This document shows, in pieces, positions 54,099-63,877 of a stretch of 64,000 nt of DNA. The stretch is taken from positions 51,845-115,844 of the forward strand of contig NZ_LFML01000161.1 of assembly GCF_001044425.1 (NCBI RefSeq), in the 5' to 3' direction. Position numbers and translations under genes: made by a program. Every line of letters starts with the position of its first letter. The first letter of the stretch is position 1. Under the pieces are notes generated by a model that made no database searches, was not told the origin of the DNA, and was given only the letters and a program-made list of their open reading frames with translations. Source of the DNA: Streptomyces roseus. Lineage in GTDB: Bacteria; Actinomycetota; Actinomycetes; Streptomycetales; Streptomycetaceae.

Positions 54099-56180
54099 AT
54101 GCGCACCCCGGATTCCGCCACCGCCACGCACTGCCCGTACTGCGCGCTGCAGTGCGGGATGAATCTCCGCCCCCTGCCGGGTGGCGCGGGCGTGGTGGTG
54201 GAGGAGCGGGCCGATTTCCCCGTGAACCGGGGGGCGCTGTGCGGCAAGGGGCGGACCGCCCCCGCCGTGCTCTCCTCCCGGGTGCGCCTGACCGGGCCGC
54301 TCGTCCGCACCCACGCCACCGGACGGCTGGAGCCGGCCACCTGGGAGGAGGCGCTCGACGCCGTGGCCGAGGGCCTCGCCCGCACGGGCCGTACGCACGG
54401 ACCCGACGCGGTCGGGGTGTTCGGGGGCGGCGGGCTGACCAACGAAAAGGCCTACGCGCTCGGCAAGTTCGCCCGGGTCGCCCTGCGCACCTCGCAGATC
54501 GACTACAACGGCCGCTTCTGCATGTCCTCGGCCGCCGCCGCCCACCAGCGGGCCTTCGGCCTGGACCGCGGACTGCCCTTCCCCCTGGAAGACGTCCCGC
54601 GGACCGGCTGCGTCATCCTCGTCGGCTCCAACCCCGCCGAGACCATGCCCCCCGCCCTGCGTTACTTCACCGAACTCCAGGCGAACGGCGGCACGCTGAT
54701 CGTCGTCGACCCGCGCCGCACCCGCACCGCCGACCAGGCCGACCTGCACCTGGCACCCCGCCCCGGCACGGACCTCGCCCTGGCCTTGGGCCTGCTGCAC
54801 CTGGTCGTCGCCGAGGGGCGCACCGACGAGGAGTTCATCGCCGGACGCACCACCGGCTGGCCGCAGGCCCGCGCCGCGGCCATGGCGCACTGGCCGGAGC
54901 TGGTGGAGCGGATCACCGGCGTGCCCGTCCCCAAACTTCGCGAGGCGGTCGCCCTGTTCTGTGACCCGGCCTCCGCGATGGTGCTGACCGCCCGGGGGCC
55001 CGAGCAGCAGTCCAAGGGCACCGACACCGTCGGCGCGTGGATCAACCTCTGCCTGGCCACCGGCCGCGCCGGCCGCCCGCTGTCCGGGTACGGCTGCCTC
55101 ACCGGCCAGGGCAACGGCCAAGGCGGCCGCGAGCACGGCCAGAAGGCCGACCAGCTCCCCGGCTACCGCAAGCTCACCGACCCGGCCGCGCGGGCGCACG
55201 TGGCCGAGGTCTGGGGGGTCGACCCCGAGAGCCTGCCCGGCCCCGGCCGCAGTGCCTACGAACTCCTCGACGCCCTCGGCACGGAGGTGAAGGCCCTGCT
55301 CCTCATGGGGTCCAACCCGGTGGTCTCGGCCCCCCGCGCCGCCCACGTCGAAGAGCGCATCCGCTCCCTGGACTTCCTGGCCGTGGCGGACGTGGTCCTC
55401 TCCGAGACGGCCGCCCTCGCCGACGTGGTCCTACCGGTCACCCAGTGGGCGGAGGAGACCGGCACCACCACCAGCCTCGAAGGCCGCGTCCTGCTGCGCC
55501 GCCGGGCCCTGACCCCGCCCCCGGGTGTCCGTACCGACCTGGACGTCCTGCACGACCTGGCCACCCGCCTCGGCACCGGGAAGGGCTTCCCGACCGACCC
55601 CGAGGAAGTCTTCGAGGAGCTCCGCCGCGCCTCCGCCGGCGGCCCGGCGGACTACTCGGGCATCTCCTACGCCCGCATCGAAGCCGAGAACGGCGTCTTC
55701 TGGCCCTGCCCGGACGAGGACCACGCCGGTACCCCGCGCCTGTTCCTGGACCGCTTCGCCACCGAGGACGGCCGGGCCCGCTTCGCACCCGTCACCCACC
55801 GCGAGGCCGGCGAGGTCCCCGACGCCGAGTACCCGCTGCTGCTCACCACCGGCCGCGTCGTCGCCCAGTACCAGTCGGGCGCCCAGACCCGCCGCGTGGA
55901 CGAGCTCAACGCGGCCGCCCCCGGCCCCTTCGTGGAGCTCCACCCGCGCCTGGCGACCCGTATCGGCGCGGTCGAGGGGGCCCCGCTCGCGGTCGTCTCC
56001 CGCCGCGGCCGCGCCGTGGCACCGGCGCGCATCACGGACACGATCCGCGCGGACACGGTCTTCATGCCCTTCCACTGGCCGGGCGAGGGCCGCGCCAACA
56101 CCCTGACCAACCCGGCCCTCGACCCGGTCTCCCGGATGCCGGAGTTCAAGGTGTGCGCGGTCCGCGTGGAGCCGGCCTGA
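54099..56180 (+). CDS. Assimilatory nitrate reductase catalytic subunit (molybdopterin oxidoreductase)
   Basis: 693 aa. The N-terminal [4Fe-4S] site is CPYCALQCGM...RGALCGKG. The Mo-bis-MGD domains follow: FGGGGLTNEKAYALGKFARV, VGSNPAETMP, GYGCLTGQGNGQGGREHGQK, LLMGSNPVVSAP. The C-terminal dinucleotide domain has LLTTGRVVAQYQSGAQTRR. It reduces nitrate to nitrite, which NirBD then takes to ammonia. It lacks the extra C-terminal [2Fe-2S] domain of NasA in Klebsiella, so an external electron donor is needed. Twin-arginine signals are absent, so it is cytoplasmic. Confidence 0.9.
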   Translation: MRTPDSATATHCPYCALQCGMNLRPLPGGAGVVVEERADFPVNRGALCGKGRTAPAVLSSRVRLTGPLVRTHATGRLEPATWEEALDAVAEGLARTGRTHGPDAVGVFGGGGLTNEKAYALGKFARVALRTSQIDYNGRFCMSSAAAAHQRAFGLDRGLPFPLEDVPRTGCVILVGSNPAETMPPALRYFTELQANGGTLIVVDPRRTRTADQADLHLAPRPGTDLALALGLLHLVVAEGRTDEEFIAGRTTGWPQARAAAMAHWPELVERITGVPVPKLREAVALFCDPASAMVLTARGPEQQSKGTDTVGAWINLCLATGRAGRPLSGYGCLTGQGNGQGGREHGQKADQLPGYRKLTDPAARAHVAEVWGVDPESLPGPGRSAYELLDALGTEVKALLLMGSNPVVSAPRAAHVEERIRSLDFLAVADVVLSETAALADVVLPVTQWAEETGTTTSLEGRVLLRRRALTPPPGVRTDLDVLHDLATRLGTGKGFPTDPEEVFEELRRASAGGPADYSGISYARIEAENGVFWPCPDEDHAGTPRLFLDRFATEDGRARFAPVTHREAGEVPDAEYPLLLTTGRVVAQYQSGAQTRRVDELNAAAPGPFVELHPRLATRIGAVEGAPLAVVSRRGRAVAPARITDTIRADTVFMPFHWPGEGRANTLTNPALDPVSRMPEFKVCAVRVEPA

Positions 56181-56215
56181 GCGCCGGTCACGTCCCGCCG
56201 CCGTACACCGGCACG

Positions 56216-56247
56216 AGCGCCCCCAGGCCCAGGGTTCCGGGGGCGTT
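56216..56247 (+). terminator. Nitrate reductase terminator
   Basis: CGCCCCC (56218-56224) pairs with GGGGGCG (56239-56245), extended by two weaker pairs. It lies 36 bases after the stop. Confidence 0.6.
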
Positions 56248-56426
56248 CGCGCGGCGCCGGGCTTCTCGGACATGTGTCCGGTCCGCATCGGGATTACCGG
56301 CGACGGGTAACCATCCGGTCACGCACCGGACTCAGAAAGTGCTCGCACGCCCCTCGTGGCAGCGATGTGCCGTACCCCACACTGAGGTCCGGTGCCCCCG
56401 TCCTCGGAGCCCTGGAGGTCGCCCCC

Positions 56427-57512
<1,086 letters not shown>

Positions 57513-57534
57513 GTACGCAGACGGACACGGAGAA

Positions 57535-57560
57535 GGGGTGCCCCCTCCGGAGGGCACCCC
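57535..57560. terminator. Bidirectional terminator after hrdA
   Basis: GGGGTGCCC (57535-57543) and GGGCACCCC (57552-57560), with inner CCTCC/GGAGG, between convergent genes. Confidence 0.8.
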
Positions 57561-57582
57561 ACACCGAACCGCGACCCCGGCG

Positions 57583-59505
57583 CTAGTCGACCTCGGCCAC
57601 CGCCTGCGCGAACTGCGCGGCGTACAGGCGCGCGTACGCACCCTCCGCGTCCAGCAGTTCCCCGTGGGTGCCCTGCTCCACGATCGCGCCGTTCTCCATC
57701 ACCAGGATCACGTCGGCGTCGCGGATCGTGGACAGCCGGTGCGCGATCACGAAGGACGTACGGCCGTGCGCGAGGCGGGCCATCGCCTTCTGGATCAGCA
57801 CCTCGGTACGGGTGTCCACCGAGCTCGTCGCCTCGTCGAGCACCAGGATCACCGGATCCGAGAGGAACGCCCGGGCGATGGTGATCAGCTGCTTCTCGCC
57901 GGCGCTCACGCCCGCGCCCTCGTCGTCCAGCACGGTGTCGTAGCCGTCCGGCAGGGTGCGGATGAACCGGTCCGCGTGGGCGGCCCGCGCCGCCTCCTCG
58001 ATCTCGGCGCGCGTGACCTCGCGCGCCGCGCCGTAGGCGATGTTCTCGGCGATGGTCCCGCCGAACAGCCAGGTGTCCTGGAGCACCATGCCGATGGCCC
58101 CGCGCAGTTCCTCGCGGGTCATCTTGGCGATGTCCACGCCGTCCAGGGCGATCTCGCCGCCCGTGACCTCGTAGAACCGCATCAGCAGGTTCACCAGCGT
58201 GGTCTTGCCGGCGCCCGTCGGGCCGACGATCGCGACCGTGTGGCCGGGCTCCACCGTCAGCGACAGGTTCTCGATCAGCGGCTTGTCCGGCTCGTAGCGG
58301 AAGGCCACCTTGTCGAGGGTGACCTGGCCGCGGATCTGCTCCGGACGCTCCGGAACCTCCGCGTCCGGCTCCTGCTCCTGCGCGTCGAGCAGCTCGTACA
58401 CCCGCTCCGCCGAGGCCACCCCGGACTGCACCAGGTTCGCCATCGAGGCGACCTGCGTCAGCGGCATCGAGAACTGGCGCGAGTACTGGATGAACGCCTG
58501 CACGTCACCGATCGACAGGGAGCCCGAGGCCACCCGCAGACCGCCGACGACCGCCACCAGCACGTAGTTGATGTTCGAGATGAAGAACATCACCGGCTGC
58601 ATGATCCCGCTGACCAGCTGCGCCTTGAACGAGGCCCGGTACAGCGCCTCGTTCTGCTCGGCGAAGACCGCCGCGGACTCCTTCTGCCGGCCGAACACCT
58701 TGACCAGCGTGTGGCCCGAGTACATCTCCTCGATGTGCGCGTTCAGCGCGCCCGTCGACTTCCACTGCGCCACGAACTGCGGCTGCGACTTCTTGCCGAT
58801 CTTCGCCGCGACGAACACCGAGACCGGGATCGTCACCAGCGCGACCAGCGCCAGCAGCGGGGAGATCCAGAACATCATCGCCAGTACGCCGACGATCGTC
58901 AGCAGCGAGTTGAGCAGCTGCCCCATCGTCTGCTGGAGCGTCTGCCCGATGTTGTCTATGTCGTTCGTGGCCCGGCTCAGCACCTCACCGCGCTTCTGCC
59001 GGTCGAAGTACGACAGCGGCAGCCGCGAGAGCTTCCCCTGGAGCTCCTCGCGCAGCCGGTACACGGTGCCGTTCATGATGTGGTTCGACAGCCTCGTCGC
59101 GACCAGCATCAGCAGACCGGCGAGGGTGAAGACCACCAGCGCCCAGATCGCCACGACCCCGACCGCACCGAAGTCGATGCCCTCGCCGGGGGTGAAGTCG
59201 GTGCCGGACAGCATGTCCGCCATCCCGCCCTCGCCCTTGGCGCGCAGCCCGTCCAGGGCCTGCTCCTTGGTGATCCCGGCCGGCATCTGGCGGCCGATGA
59301 TCCCCGCGAACACCAGGTCGGTGGCCTGGCCGAGGATCTTCGGACCGACGACCGAGCAGCCGACGCTGCCGACGACGGCGGCGACCATGCCCCAGAGCCT
59401 GCCCCGGTCCTGCGCGATCTGGCCCAGCAGCCGCTTGCCCGATCCCTTGAAGTCCATGGACCGCTCGGCCGGCCCCATCATCATCCGTCCTCCGGGCCCG
59501 CTCAT
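57583..59505 (-). CDS. ABC exporter, fused membrane/ATPase subunit (second of pair)
   Basis: 640 aa half-transporter. Residues about 60-360 contain six membrane helices of the type I exporter fold with an insert of about 50 residues after helix 1. The nucleotide-binding domain has Walker A GPTGAGKTT, signature SAGEKQLI (degenerate LSGGQ, preceded by GAGV), and Walker B LVLDEATSSVD. The start codon overlaps the stop of the upstream ABC gene (ATGA), so the two form a heterodimer. The substrate is unknown; the pair resembles multidrug or lipid exporters. Confidence 0.93.
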   Translation of the reverse strand: MSGPGGRMMMGPAERSMDFKGSGKRLLGQIAQDRGRLWGMVAAVVGSVGCSVVGPKILGQATDLVFAGIIGRQMPAGITKEQALDGLRAKGEGGMADMLSGTDFTPGEGIDFGAVGVVAIWALVVFTLAGLLMLVATRLSNHIMNGTVYRLREELQGKLSRLPLSYFDRQKRGEVLSRATNDIDNIGQTLQQTMGQLLNSLLTIVGVLAMMFWISPLLALVALVTIPVSVFVAAKIGKKSQPQFVAQWKSTGALNAHIEEMYSGHTLVKVFGRQKESAAVFAEQNEALYRASFKAQLVSGIMQPVMFFISNINYVLVAVVGGLRVASGSLSIGDVQAFIQYSRQFSMPLTQVASMANLVQSGVASAERVYELLDAQEQEPDAEVPERPEQIRGQVTLDKVAFRYEPDKPLIENLSLTVEPGHTVAIVGPTGAGKTTLVNLLMRFYEVTGGEIALDGVDIAKMTREELRGAIGMVLQDTWLFGGTIAENIAYGAAREVTRAEIEEAARAAHADRFIRTLPDGYDTVLDDEGAGVSAGEKQLITIARAFLSDPVILVLDEATSSVDTRTEVLIQKAMARLAHGRTSFVIAHRLSTIRDADVILVMENGAIVEQGTHGELLDAEGAYARLYAAQFAQAVAEVD

Positions 59506-61235
59506 GCGGCCTCCGCCTCCGTCAGCTGGGAGAGCACGATCTCCCGGTAGGTCTCGTTGTCGGCCATCAGCTCGTGGTGGCGTCCCTCGCCCACGACCTG
59601 GCCCTCGTCCAGCACGATGATCCGGTCGGCGTCGCGGATCGTGGAGACCCGCTGCGCGACGATGACCACCGTCGCCTCCTCCGTCTCACGGGAGAGCGCC
59701 GAGCGCAGTGCCGCGTCCGTCGCGTAGTCGAGGGCCGAGAAGGAGTCGTCGAACAGGTAGATCTCCGGGCGCTGCACCAGCGTGCGGGCGATGGCCAGGC
59801 GTTGGCGCTGGCCACCGGAGACATTGGTGCCGCCCTGGGTGATGGGCGCGTCCAAACCGCCCTCCAGCTCGGAGACGAAGCCCTTGGCCTGCGCCACCTC
59901 CAGCGCGTGCCACAGCTCCTCGTCGGTGGCGTCGGGGCGCCCGTACCGCAGGTTGGAGGCGACGGTTCCGGAGAAGAGGTACGGCTTCTGCGGCACCATG
60001 CCGACCGTCTTGGCCAACAGCTCCGGATCGAGGCGGCGTACGTCCTCACCGTCGACCAGCACATCGCCGCCGGTCGCGTCGAACAGCCGCGGGACCAGGC
60101 CCAGCAGCGTGGACTTGCCGCTGCCCGTGGAGCCGATGACCGCGGTGGTCTCGCCGGGGCGGGCCACCAGGTCCACCCCGCGCAGCACCGGCGCCTCGGC
60201 GCCCGGGTAGCGGAAGTCGGCGCCGCGCAGCTCCAGGCGGCCGCGGGCGAGCAGCTTGCGTACGGGGTCCACGGGCGGGACCACGCTGGACTCGGTGTCC
60301 AGGACCTCCTGGACGCGCTCGGCGCAGACCTCGGCGCGCGGCACCATCATGAACATGAAGGTGGCCATCATCACGGACATGACGATCTGCATCAGGTAGG
60401 CGAGGAAGGCCGTCAGCTGGCCGATCTCCATGCCGCCGCTGTCGATGCGCATCGCGCCGAACCAGATGACGGCGACGCTGGAGATGTTCACGACCACGAT
60501 GACGGTGGGGAACATCAGCGCGAGCAGCTTGCCGGCCGCGAGGGAGACCCCGGTCAGGTCGGCGTTGGCCTCCCGGAACCGGTCCTTCTCGTAGTCGTCG
60601 CGGATGAAGGCGCGGATCACGCGGTTGCCGGTGATCTGCTCGCGCAGCACGCGGTTCACGGTGTCCAGACGGACCTGCATCTTCCGGAACAGCGGCCGCG
60701 TCCTGAACACGATCGTGCCGACCGACAGACCGAGGACGGGGACCACGGCCAGCAGCACGCCCGACAGCTTCACGTCGAGCGAGAGCGCCATGCCGATGCC
60801 GCCGATGCACATGATCGGCGCAGAGACCATCAGCGTGAAGGTCATCAGGACCAGCATCTGGATCTGCTGCACGTCGTTCGTCGTGCGCGTGATCAGGGAG
60901 GGGGCGCCGAACTGGCCGAGCTCGCGCGCGGAGAAGCTCTGCACCCGGTCGAAGACCGAGGCGCGGATGTCGCGGCCGACGGCGGCGGCGGTACGGGCGC
61001 CGAAGTAGACGGCCCCGCAGTTGCACACCAGCTGGACGAGGGAGACGCCGAGCATCAGGGCGCCGAAGCGCAGGATGTAGCCGGTGTCGCCGCTGACGAC
61101 ACCGTTGTCGATGATGTCGGCGTTCAGCGTGGGCAGGTAGAGGCTCGCACTGGTCTGCAGCAGTTGCAGCAGGACCAGCAGGGCGATCGGTTTCCGGTAC
61201 GGACCCAGATGGGTCCGCAGAAGTCGTATGAGCAC
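59502..61235 (-). CDS. ABC exporter, fused membrane/ATPase subunit (first of pair)
   Basis: 577 aa. Six membrane helices (PIALLVLLQLLQTSASLYLP first). The NBD has Walker A GSTGSGKST, canonical signature VSGGQRQRLA, Walker B YLFDDSFSALD (degenerate catalytic Glu, Ser in place of Glu after DD) and H-loop changed to VAQRVS (Gln instead of His). These changes mark it as the degenerate-site half of a heterodimeric exporter. GTG 61235 has GGAG 8 bases upstream; ORF extension to 61316 adds a non-homologous tail. Confidence 0.92.
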   Translation of the reverse strand: MLIRLLRTHLGPYRKPIALLVLLQLLQTSASLYLPTLNADIIDNGVVSGDTGYILRFGALMLGVSLVQLVCNCGAVYFGARTAAAVGRDIRASVFDRVQSFSARELGQFGAPSLITRTTNDVQQIQMLVLMTFTLMVSAPIMCIGGIGMALSLDVKLSGVLLAVVPVLGLSVGTIVFRTRPLFRKMQVRLDTVNRVLREQITGNRVIRAFIRDDYEKDRFREANADLTGVSLAAGKLLALMFPTVIVVVNISSVAVIWFGAMRIDSGGMEIGQLTAFLAYLMQIVMSVMMATFMFMMVPRAEVCAERVQEVLDTESSVVPPVDPVRKLLARGRLELRGADFRYPGAEAPVLRGVDLVARPGETTAVIGSTGSGKSTLLGLVPRLFDATGGDVLVDGEDVRRLDPELLAKTVGMVPQKPYLFSGTVASNLRYGRPDATDEELWHALEVAQAKGFVSELEGGLDAPITQGGTNVSGGQRQRLAIARTLVQRPEIYLFDDSFSALDYATDAALRSALSRETEEATVVIVAQRVSTIRDADRIIVLDEGQVVGEGRHHELMADNETYREIVLSQLTEAEAA

Positions 61236-61317
61236 GCGCAGGCTCCGGTCGGCAAGATCGAGGGGGTTCACTCCATCTTCGGCCACCGCACGGCCGATCC
61301 CCACCGGTTTTCGCAAA

Positions 61318-61357
61318 GGCCGGTCAAAAGGAGTAGACCGGCCGTCGGGCCTACTCC
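61318..61357 (-). terminator. Overlapping hairpins between xylB-like kinase and ABC operon
   Basis: GGCCGGTC (61318-61325) with GACCGGCC (61336-61343), and alternatively GGAGTAG (61330-61336) with CTACTCC (61351-61357). The two pairings exclude each other. Terminator of the kinase gene or attenuator for the ABC operon. Confidence 0.5.
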
Positions 61358-61395
61358 AGCGGCAGTAGTCCCTGCGCCCGAACCGCCCCCGGAGC

Positions 61396-62850
61396 TCAGC
61401 CCTGGAAGGCCCCCGGGTGGATCTGCTCCCGCGTCGCGATGTACTGCTGGCGCACCGCCTGCCAGGCCGGGTACTCCTCGCCCGGCTCGAAAACCTGCGC
61501 CGCCGGACCCGGCCACACCGGCGGGGTGTGCGGGGCCAGCGTGCCCTGCTGCACCCCGAGCGCCCACGCGGCCTGGCGCGCCGCGCCCAGCGCCGCGTAG
61601 TCGGCCGGCGCCGGTACGACGACCTGCGTCCCGAACAGCCCCGGAGCCGCGGCCTGTACGGCGGGCAGCTCGGCCGCCGCGCCCAGCAGGAACACCCTGC
61701 GGATCTCCACCCCGCGCGAGCGCAGCACGTCCAGCGCGTCGACCAGCCCGCACAGCATGCCCTCGAACGCGGCCCGGGCCAGGTGCTCCGGCTTCATCGA
61801 GTCCCGCCGCAGCCCGGAGAGGGTTCCGGCGGTGTGCGGCAGGTTCGGCGTCCGCTCACCTTCCAGGTAGGGCAGGAGTACGAGGCCGTGCGCGCCCGGC
61901 GTCGACTTCAGCGCCAGCTCGGACAGCCCCTCCAGATCGGTGCCGAGCAGCTCGGCGGTGCCGCGCAGCGCCCGTACGGCATTGGAGGTGTTCACCACCG
62001 GCAGGTGCATGCCACTGGCGTCGGCCAGCGAGGTGATCAGCCCGCCCGGCTCCGACAGCGCCTCGTGGTGCACGGCCATGACCGAGCCGGACGCGCCCAG
62101 CGAGACCACCGCGTCGCCGGGGCCGAGGCCCAGCCCGAGCGCGGCGGCCATGGTCTCCCCGGTGCCCGCGGAGATCAGCAGCCCCTCCGGGGTCATCCCG
62201 GCGGCCTCGGCCGGCCCGAGCACCTCGGGCAGCAGCGCCATGTGCCCGAGCGCCAGCTCGACCAGGTCGGGGCGGTACGAACCGGTGGCCGGCGACCAGT
62301 ACCCGGTACCCGAGGCACCGCCCCGGTCGGTGGTCCGCCGGGCCGGGCGGCCCAGCAACTGCCAGACCAGCCAGTCGTGCGCGGACATCAGCACGGCCAC
62401 CCGGCGGGCCGCCTCCGGCTCGTTGCGGGCCAGCCAGGCCAGCTTCGCCACCGGCTGCGCGGAGTGCGGTACGGATCCGATGGCCTCGGCCCAGGCCTGC
62501 CGTCCGCCCAGCGCCTCGATCAGGTCGGCGGCGGCGACCTGGCCGCGCTTGTCGTTGCCGATCAGGGCCGGACGGACGAGGGCGCCCTGCTGGTCGAGCG
62601 GCAGCAGCCCGTGCTGCTGCGCGGAGACGCCGATGGCCTGCACGCCTTCCAGGAGCCCGCCGCCGGCGGCCTCGCCGAGGGAGAGCAGCCAGGCCTGCGG
62701 GTCGGTCTCGTGGGGGTGGGTGCTCTCGGGATCGCCCGCGGGCTGCGGATGCGGGGCGTACCCCTGGCGCAGCACGGCACCCGTGTCGGTGTCACAGACG
62801 ACGATACGAGTGAAGGCGGAAGAGCTGTCCAGCCCGGCGACTATCCCCAT
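61396..62850 (-). CDS. xylB: FGGY-family carbohydrate kinase, xylulokinase-like
   Basis: 484 aa. VAGLDSSSAFTRIVVCD (phosphate-1 loop, N-terminal), IGVSAQQHGLLPLD (xylulokinase-type substrate loop), TDRGGASGTGYWSP, VVSLGASGSVMAV (phosphate-2) and VFLLGAAAELPAVQ (adenosine motif). It phosphorylates a pentulose, likely D-xylulose. ATG 62850 lies 7 bases after CAGAAT, suggesting a leaderless mRNA. The usual xylA isomerase partner is not adjacent. Confidence 0.85.
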   Translation of the reverse strand: MGIVAGLDSSSAFTRIVVCDTDTGAVLRQGYAPHPQPAGDPESTHPHETDPQAWLLSLGEAAGGGLLEGVQAIGVSAQQHGLLPLDQQGALVRPALIGNDKRGQVAAADLIEALGGRQAWAEAIGSVPHSAQPVAKLAWLARNEPEAARRVAVLMSAHDWLVWQLLGRPARRTTDRGGASGTGYWSPATGSYRPDLVELALGHMALLPEVLGPAEAAGMTPEGLLISAGTGETMAAALGLGLGPGDAVVSLGASGSVMAVHHEALSEPGGLITSLADASGMHLPVVNTSNAVRALRGTAELLGTDLEGLSELALKSTPGAHGLVLLPYLEGERTPNLPHTAGTLSGLRRDSMKPEHLARAAFEGMLCGLVDALDVLRSRGVEIRRVFLLGAAAELPAVQAAAPGLFGTQVVVPAPADYAALGAARQAAWALGVQQGTLAPHTPPVWPGPAAQVFEPGEEYPAWQAVRQQYIATREQIHPGAFQG

Positions 62851-62863
62851 GCGGAGAATTCTG
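62851..62863 (-). promoter_or_regulatory. Leaderless promoter -10 of the FGGY kinase
   Basis: CAGAAT (minus strand, 62863-62858), 7 bases, then ATG 62850. Confidence 0.45.
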
Positions 62864-62922
62864 CCGCACGCAGAGGCGGGATCCGCCGCCCGGAGGCGCC
62901 GGATCCCGCCCGGTCCCGCGTA

Positions 62923-63225
62923 TCAGGTGTTGCTGGTGCCCCATTCGTCCTCGGCGCCGCCGCCGGCCCGGTCGCGCAGGCCCCGTACCCGTCCGGCCAG
63001 CGAGGCGGGCATCGCGTCGCCCACCTTGTGGCTCACGGTGGCGAGGGCCTTCCCGGCGTACTCGCGCCCCGTCTGCCCGGCGCTCTCGGCGGCGTTGCGC
63101 ACCGCGGGGTTCTGCGCGATCCCGCGCGCGGACTTCTTCAGCTGTTCGTAACGCTCGCGCCCCGCGCGGGTTCCGAGGACGTACCCGAGGGCCAGTCCGA
63201 CCGCGAACGTGACCTTGTACCGCAT
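62923..63225 (-). CDS. YtxH-like small membrane protein
   Basis: 100 aa. A short N-terminal membrane segment (VTFAVGLALGYVLGTRAGRERYEQL, here abbreviated by its ends VTFAVG and ERYEQL) carries the YtxH-like GYxLGxRAGRERY signature. An amphipathic helical region and a Gly/Glu-rich tail (GGGAEDEWGTSN) follow. Function unknown; YtxH proteins are stress-associated in Bacillus. ATG 63225 has a GAAGGGTGG upstream. Confidence 0.8.
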   Translation of the reverse strand: MRYKVTFAVGLALGYVLGTRAGRERYEQLKKSARGIAQNPAVRNAAESAGQTGREYAGKALATVSHKVGDAMPASLAGRVRGLRDRAGGGAEDEWGTSNT

Positions 63226-63371
63226 GCCTGCCACCCTTCGTCGTGTGGTGCCCGGCCGGCTGCCGATACCGATTGGCGGAGCACCCCCCTGCTTGCGCTA
63301 ATCTATGACTCGCAACGGGCGCTCGCCCCTCCGGCTAGGCCGGAGGTGGGCTGTTCGGTGCACCGCAGCAA

Positions 63372-63444
63372 TCCCCTGTAGCTCAATTGGCAGAGCAGCC
63401 GGCTGTTAACCGGCAGGTTACTGGTTCGAGTCCAGTCGGGGGAG
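63372..63444 (+). tRNA. tRNA-Asn (GTT), copy 1
   Basis: 73 nt cloverleaf. The acceptor stem TCCCCTG pairs with CGGGGGA, the D-loop has AGCTCAATTGGCAGAGC, the anticodon is GTT in CTGTTAA, and the T-arm is GGTTCGAGTCC. CCA is not encoded. A possible promoter lies at 63273-63304 (TTGGCG and TAATCT, poorly spaced). Confidence 0.97.
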
Positions 63445-63449
63445 CGCAG

Positions 63450-63522
63450 TCCCCTGTAGCTCAATTGGCAGAGCAGCCGGCTGTTAACCGGCAGGTTACT
63501 GGTTCGAGTCCAGTCGGGGGAG
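63450..63522 (+). tRNA. tRNA-Asn (GTT), copy 2
   Basis: Identical in sequence to copy 1 and separated from it by 5 nt (CGCAG), so one transcript should carry both. Confidence 0.97.
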
Positions 63523-63530
63523 CACGGAAG

Positions 63531-63562
63531 AAGAGGACCTCACGACGGGGTCCTCTTTCTTT
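63531..63562 (+). terminator. tRNA-Asn operon terminator
   Basis: AAGAGGACC (63531-63539) pairs with GGTCCTCTT (63549-63557), followed by TCTTTTT, a classical U-tract terminator, which is rare in this window. Confidence 0.88.
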
Positions 63563-63708
63563 TTGCCCCGGTTCGGGAACCGGGCAGCCCTCAGAACGGT
63601 CTCCCTGAGCAGGCGAAGCCGATCATGCGAGGCATCCGAGGCAGGAGATCGTATGAGCGGCTATGCTGCGGCAGACGGCGCGCACACATGTACGCGCCAC
63701 GCCGTGAA

Positions 63709-63782
63709 GGGGCGGTAGCTCAGCCGGTTAGAGCAGCGGACTCATAATCCGTCGGCCGTGGGTTCGAGTCCCACCCGCCCCA
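63709..63782 (+). tRNA. tRNA with CAU anticodon (Met elongator or lysidine Ile)
   Basis: 74 nt cloverleaf. The acceptor stem GGGGCGG pairs with CCGCCCC, the anticodon loop is CTCATAA, the T-arm GGTTCGAGTCC, and the discriminator A. CAU decodes AUG if unmodified or AUA if modified to lysidine; I cannot decide which by eye. It is not an initiator, because the acceptor stem begins with a G-C pair. TATGCT at 63662-63667 may be its -10. Confidence 0.93.
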
Positions 63783-63810
63783 CCGCACATCAGGTGTGCA
63801 GAAACGATCT

Positions 63811-63830
63811 GACCAGGGGTTTCCCTGGTC
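63811..63830 (+). terminator. Terminator after the CAU tRNA
   Basis: GACCAGGG (63811-63818), GTTT loop, CCCTGGTC (63823-63830). Confidence 0.75.
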
Positions 63831-63854
63831 ACGCGAGCTGTTACGGCGACCGCT

Positions 63855-63877
63855 GGCGGCCCTTCGGGGCCGCCTTT
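63855..63877 (+). terminator. UUCG-tetraloop hairpin
   Basis: GGCGGCCC-TTCG-GGGCCGCC followed by TTT. The rest of the window (63878-64000) shows GGGGAC-containing repeats (GGGGACACAGCGGGGACGCG) but no supported gene. Confidence 0.7.

Noticed and set aside
63387..63608. 73-codon ORF reading repeated AEQPAVNRQVTGSSPVGG
   Set aside because: This is translation of the two tRNA-Asn genes, a well-known spurious protein.
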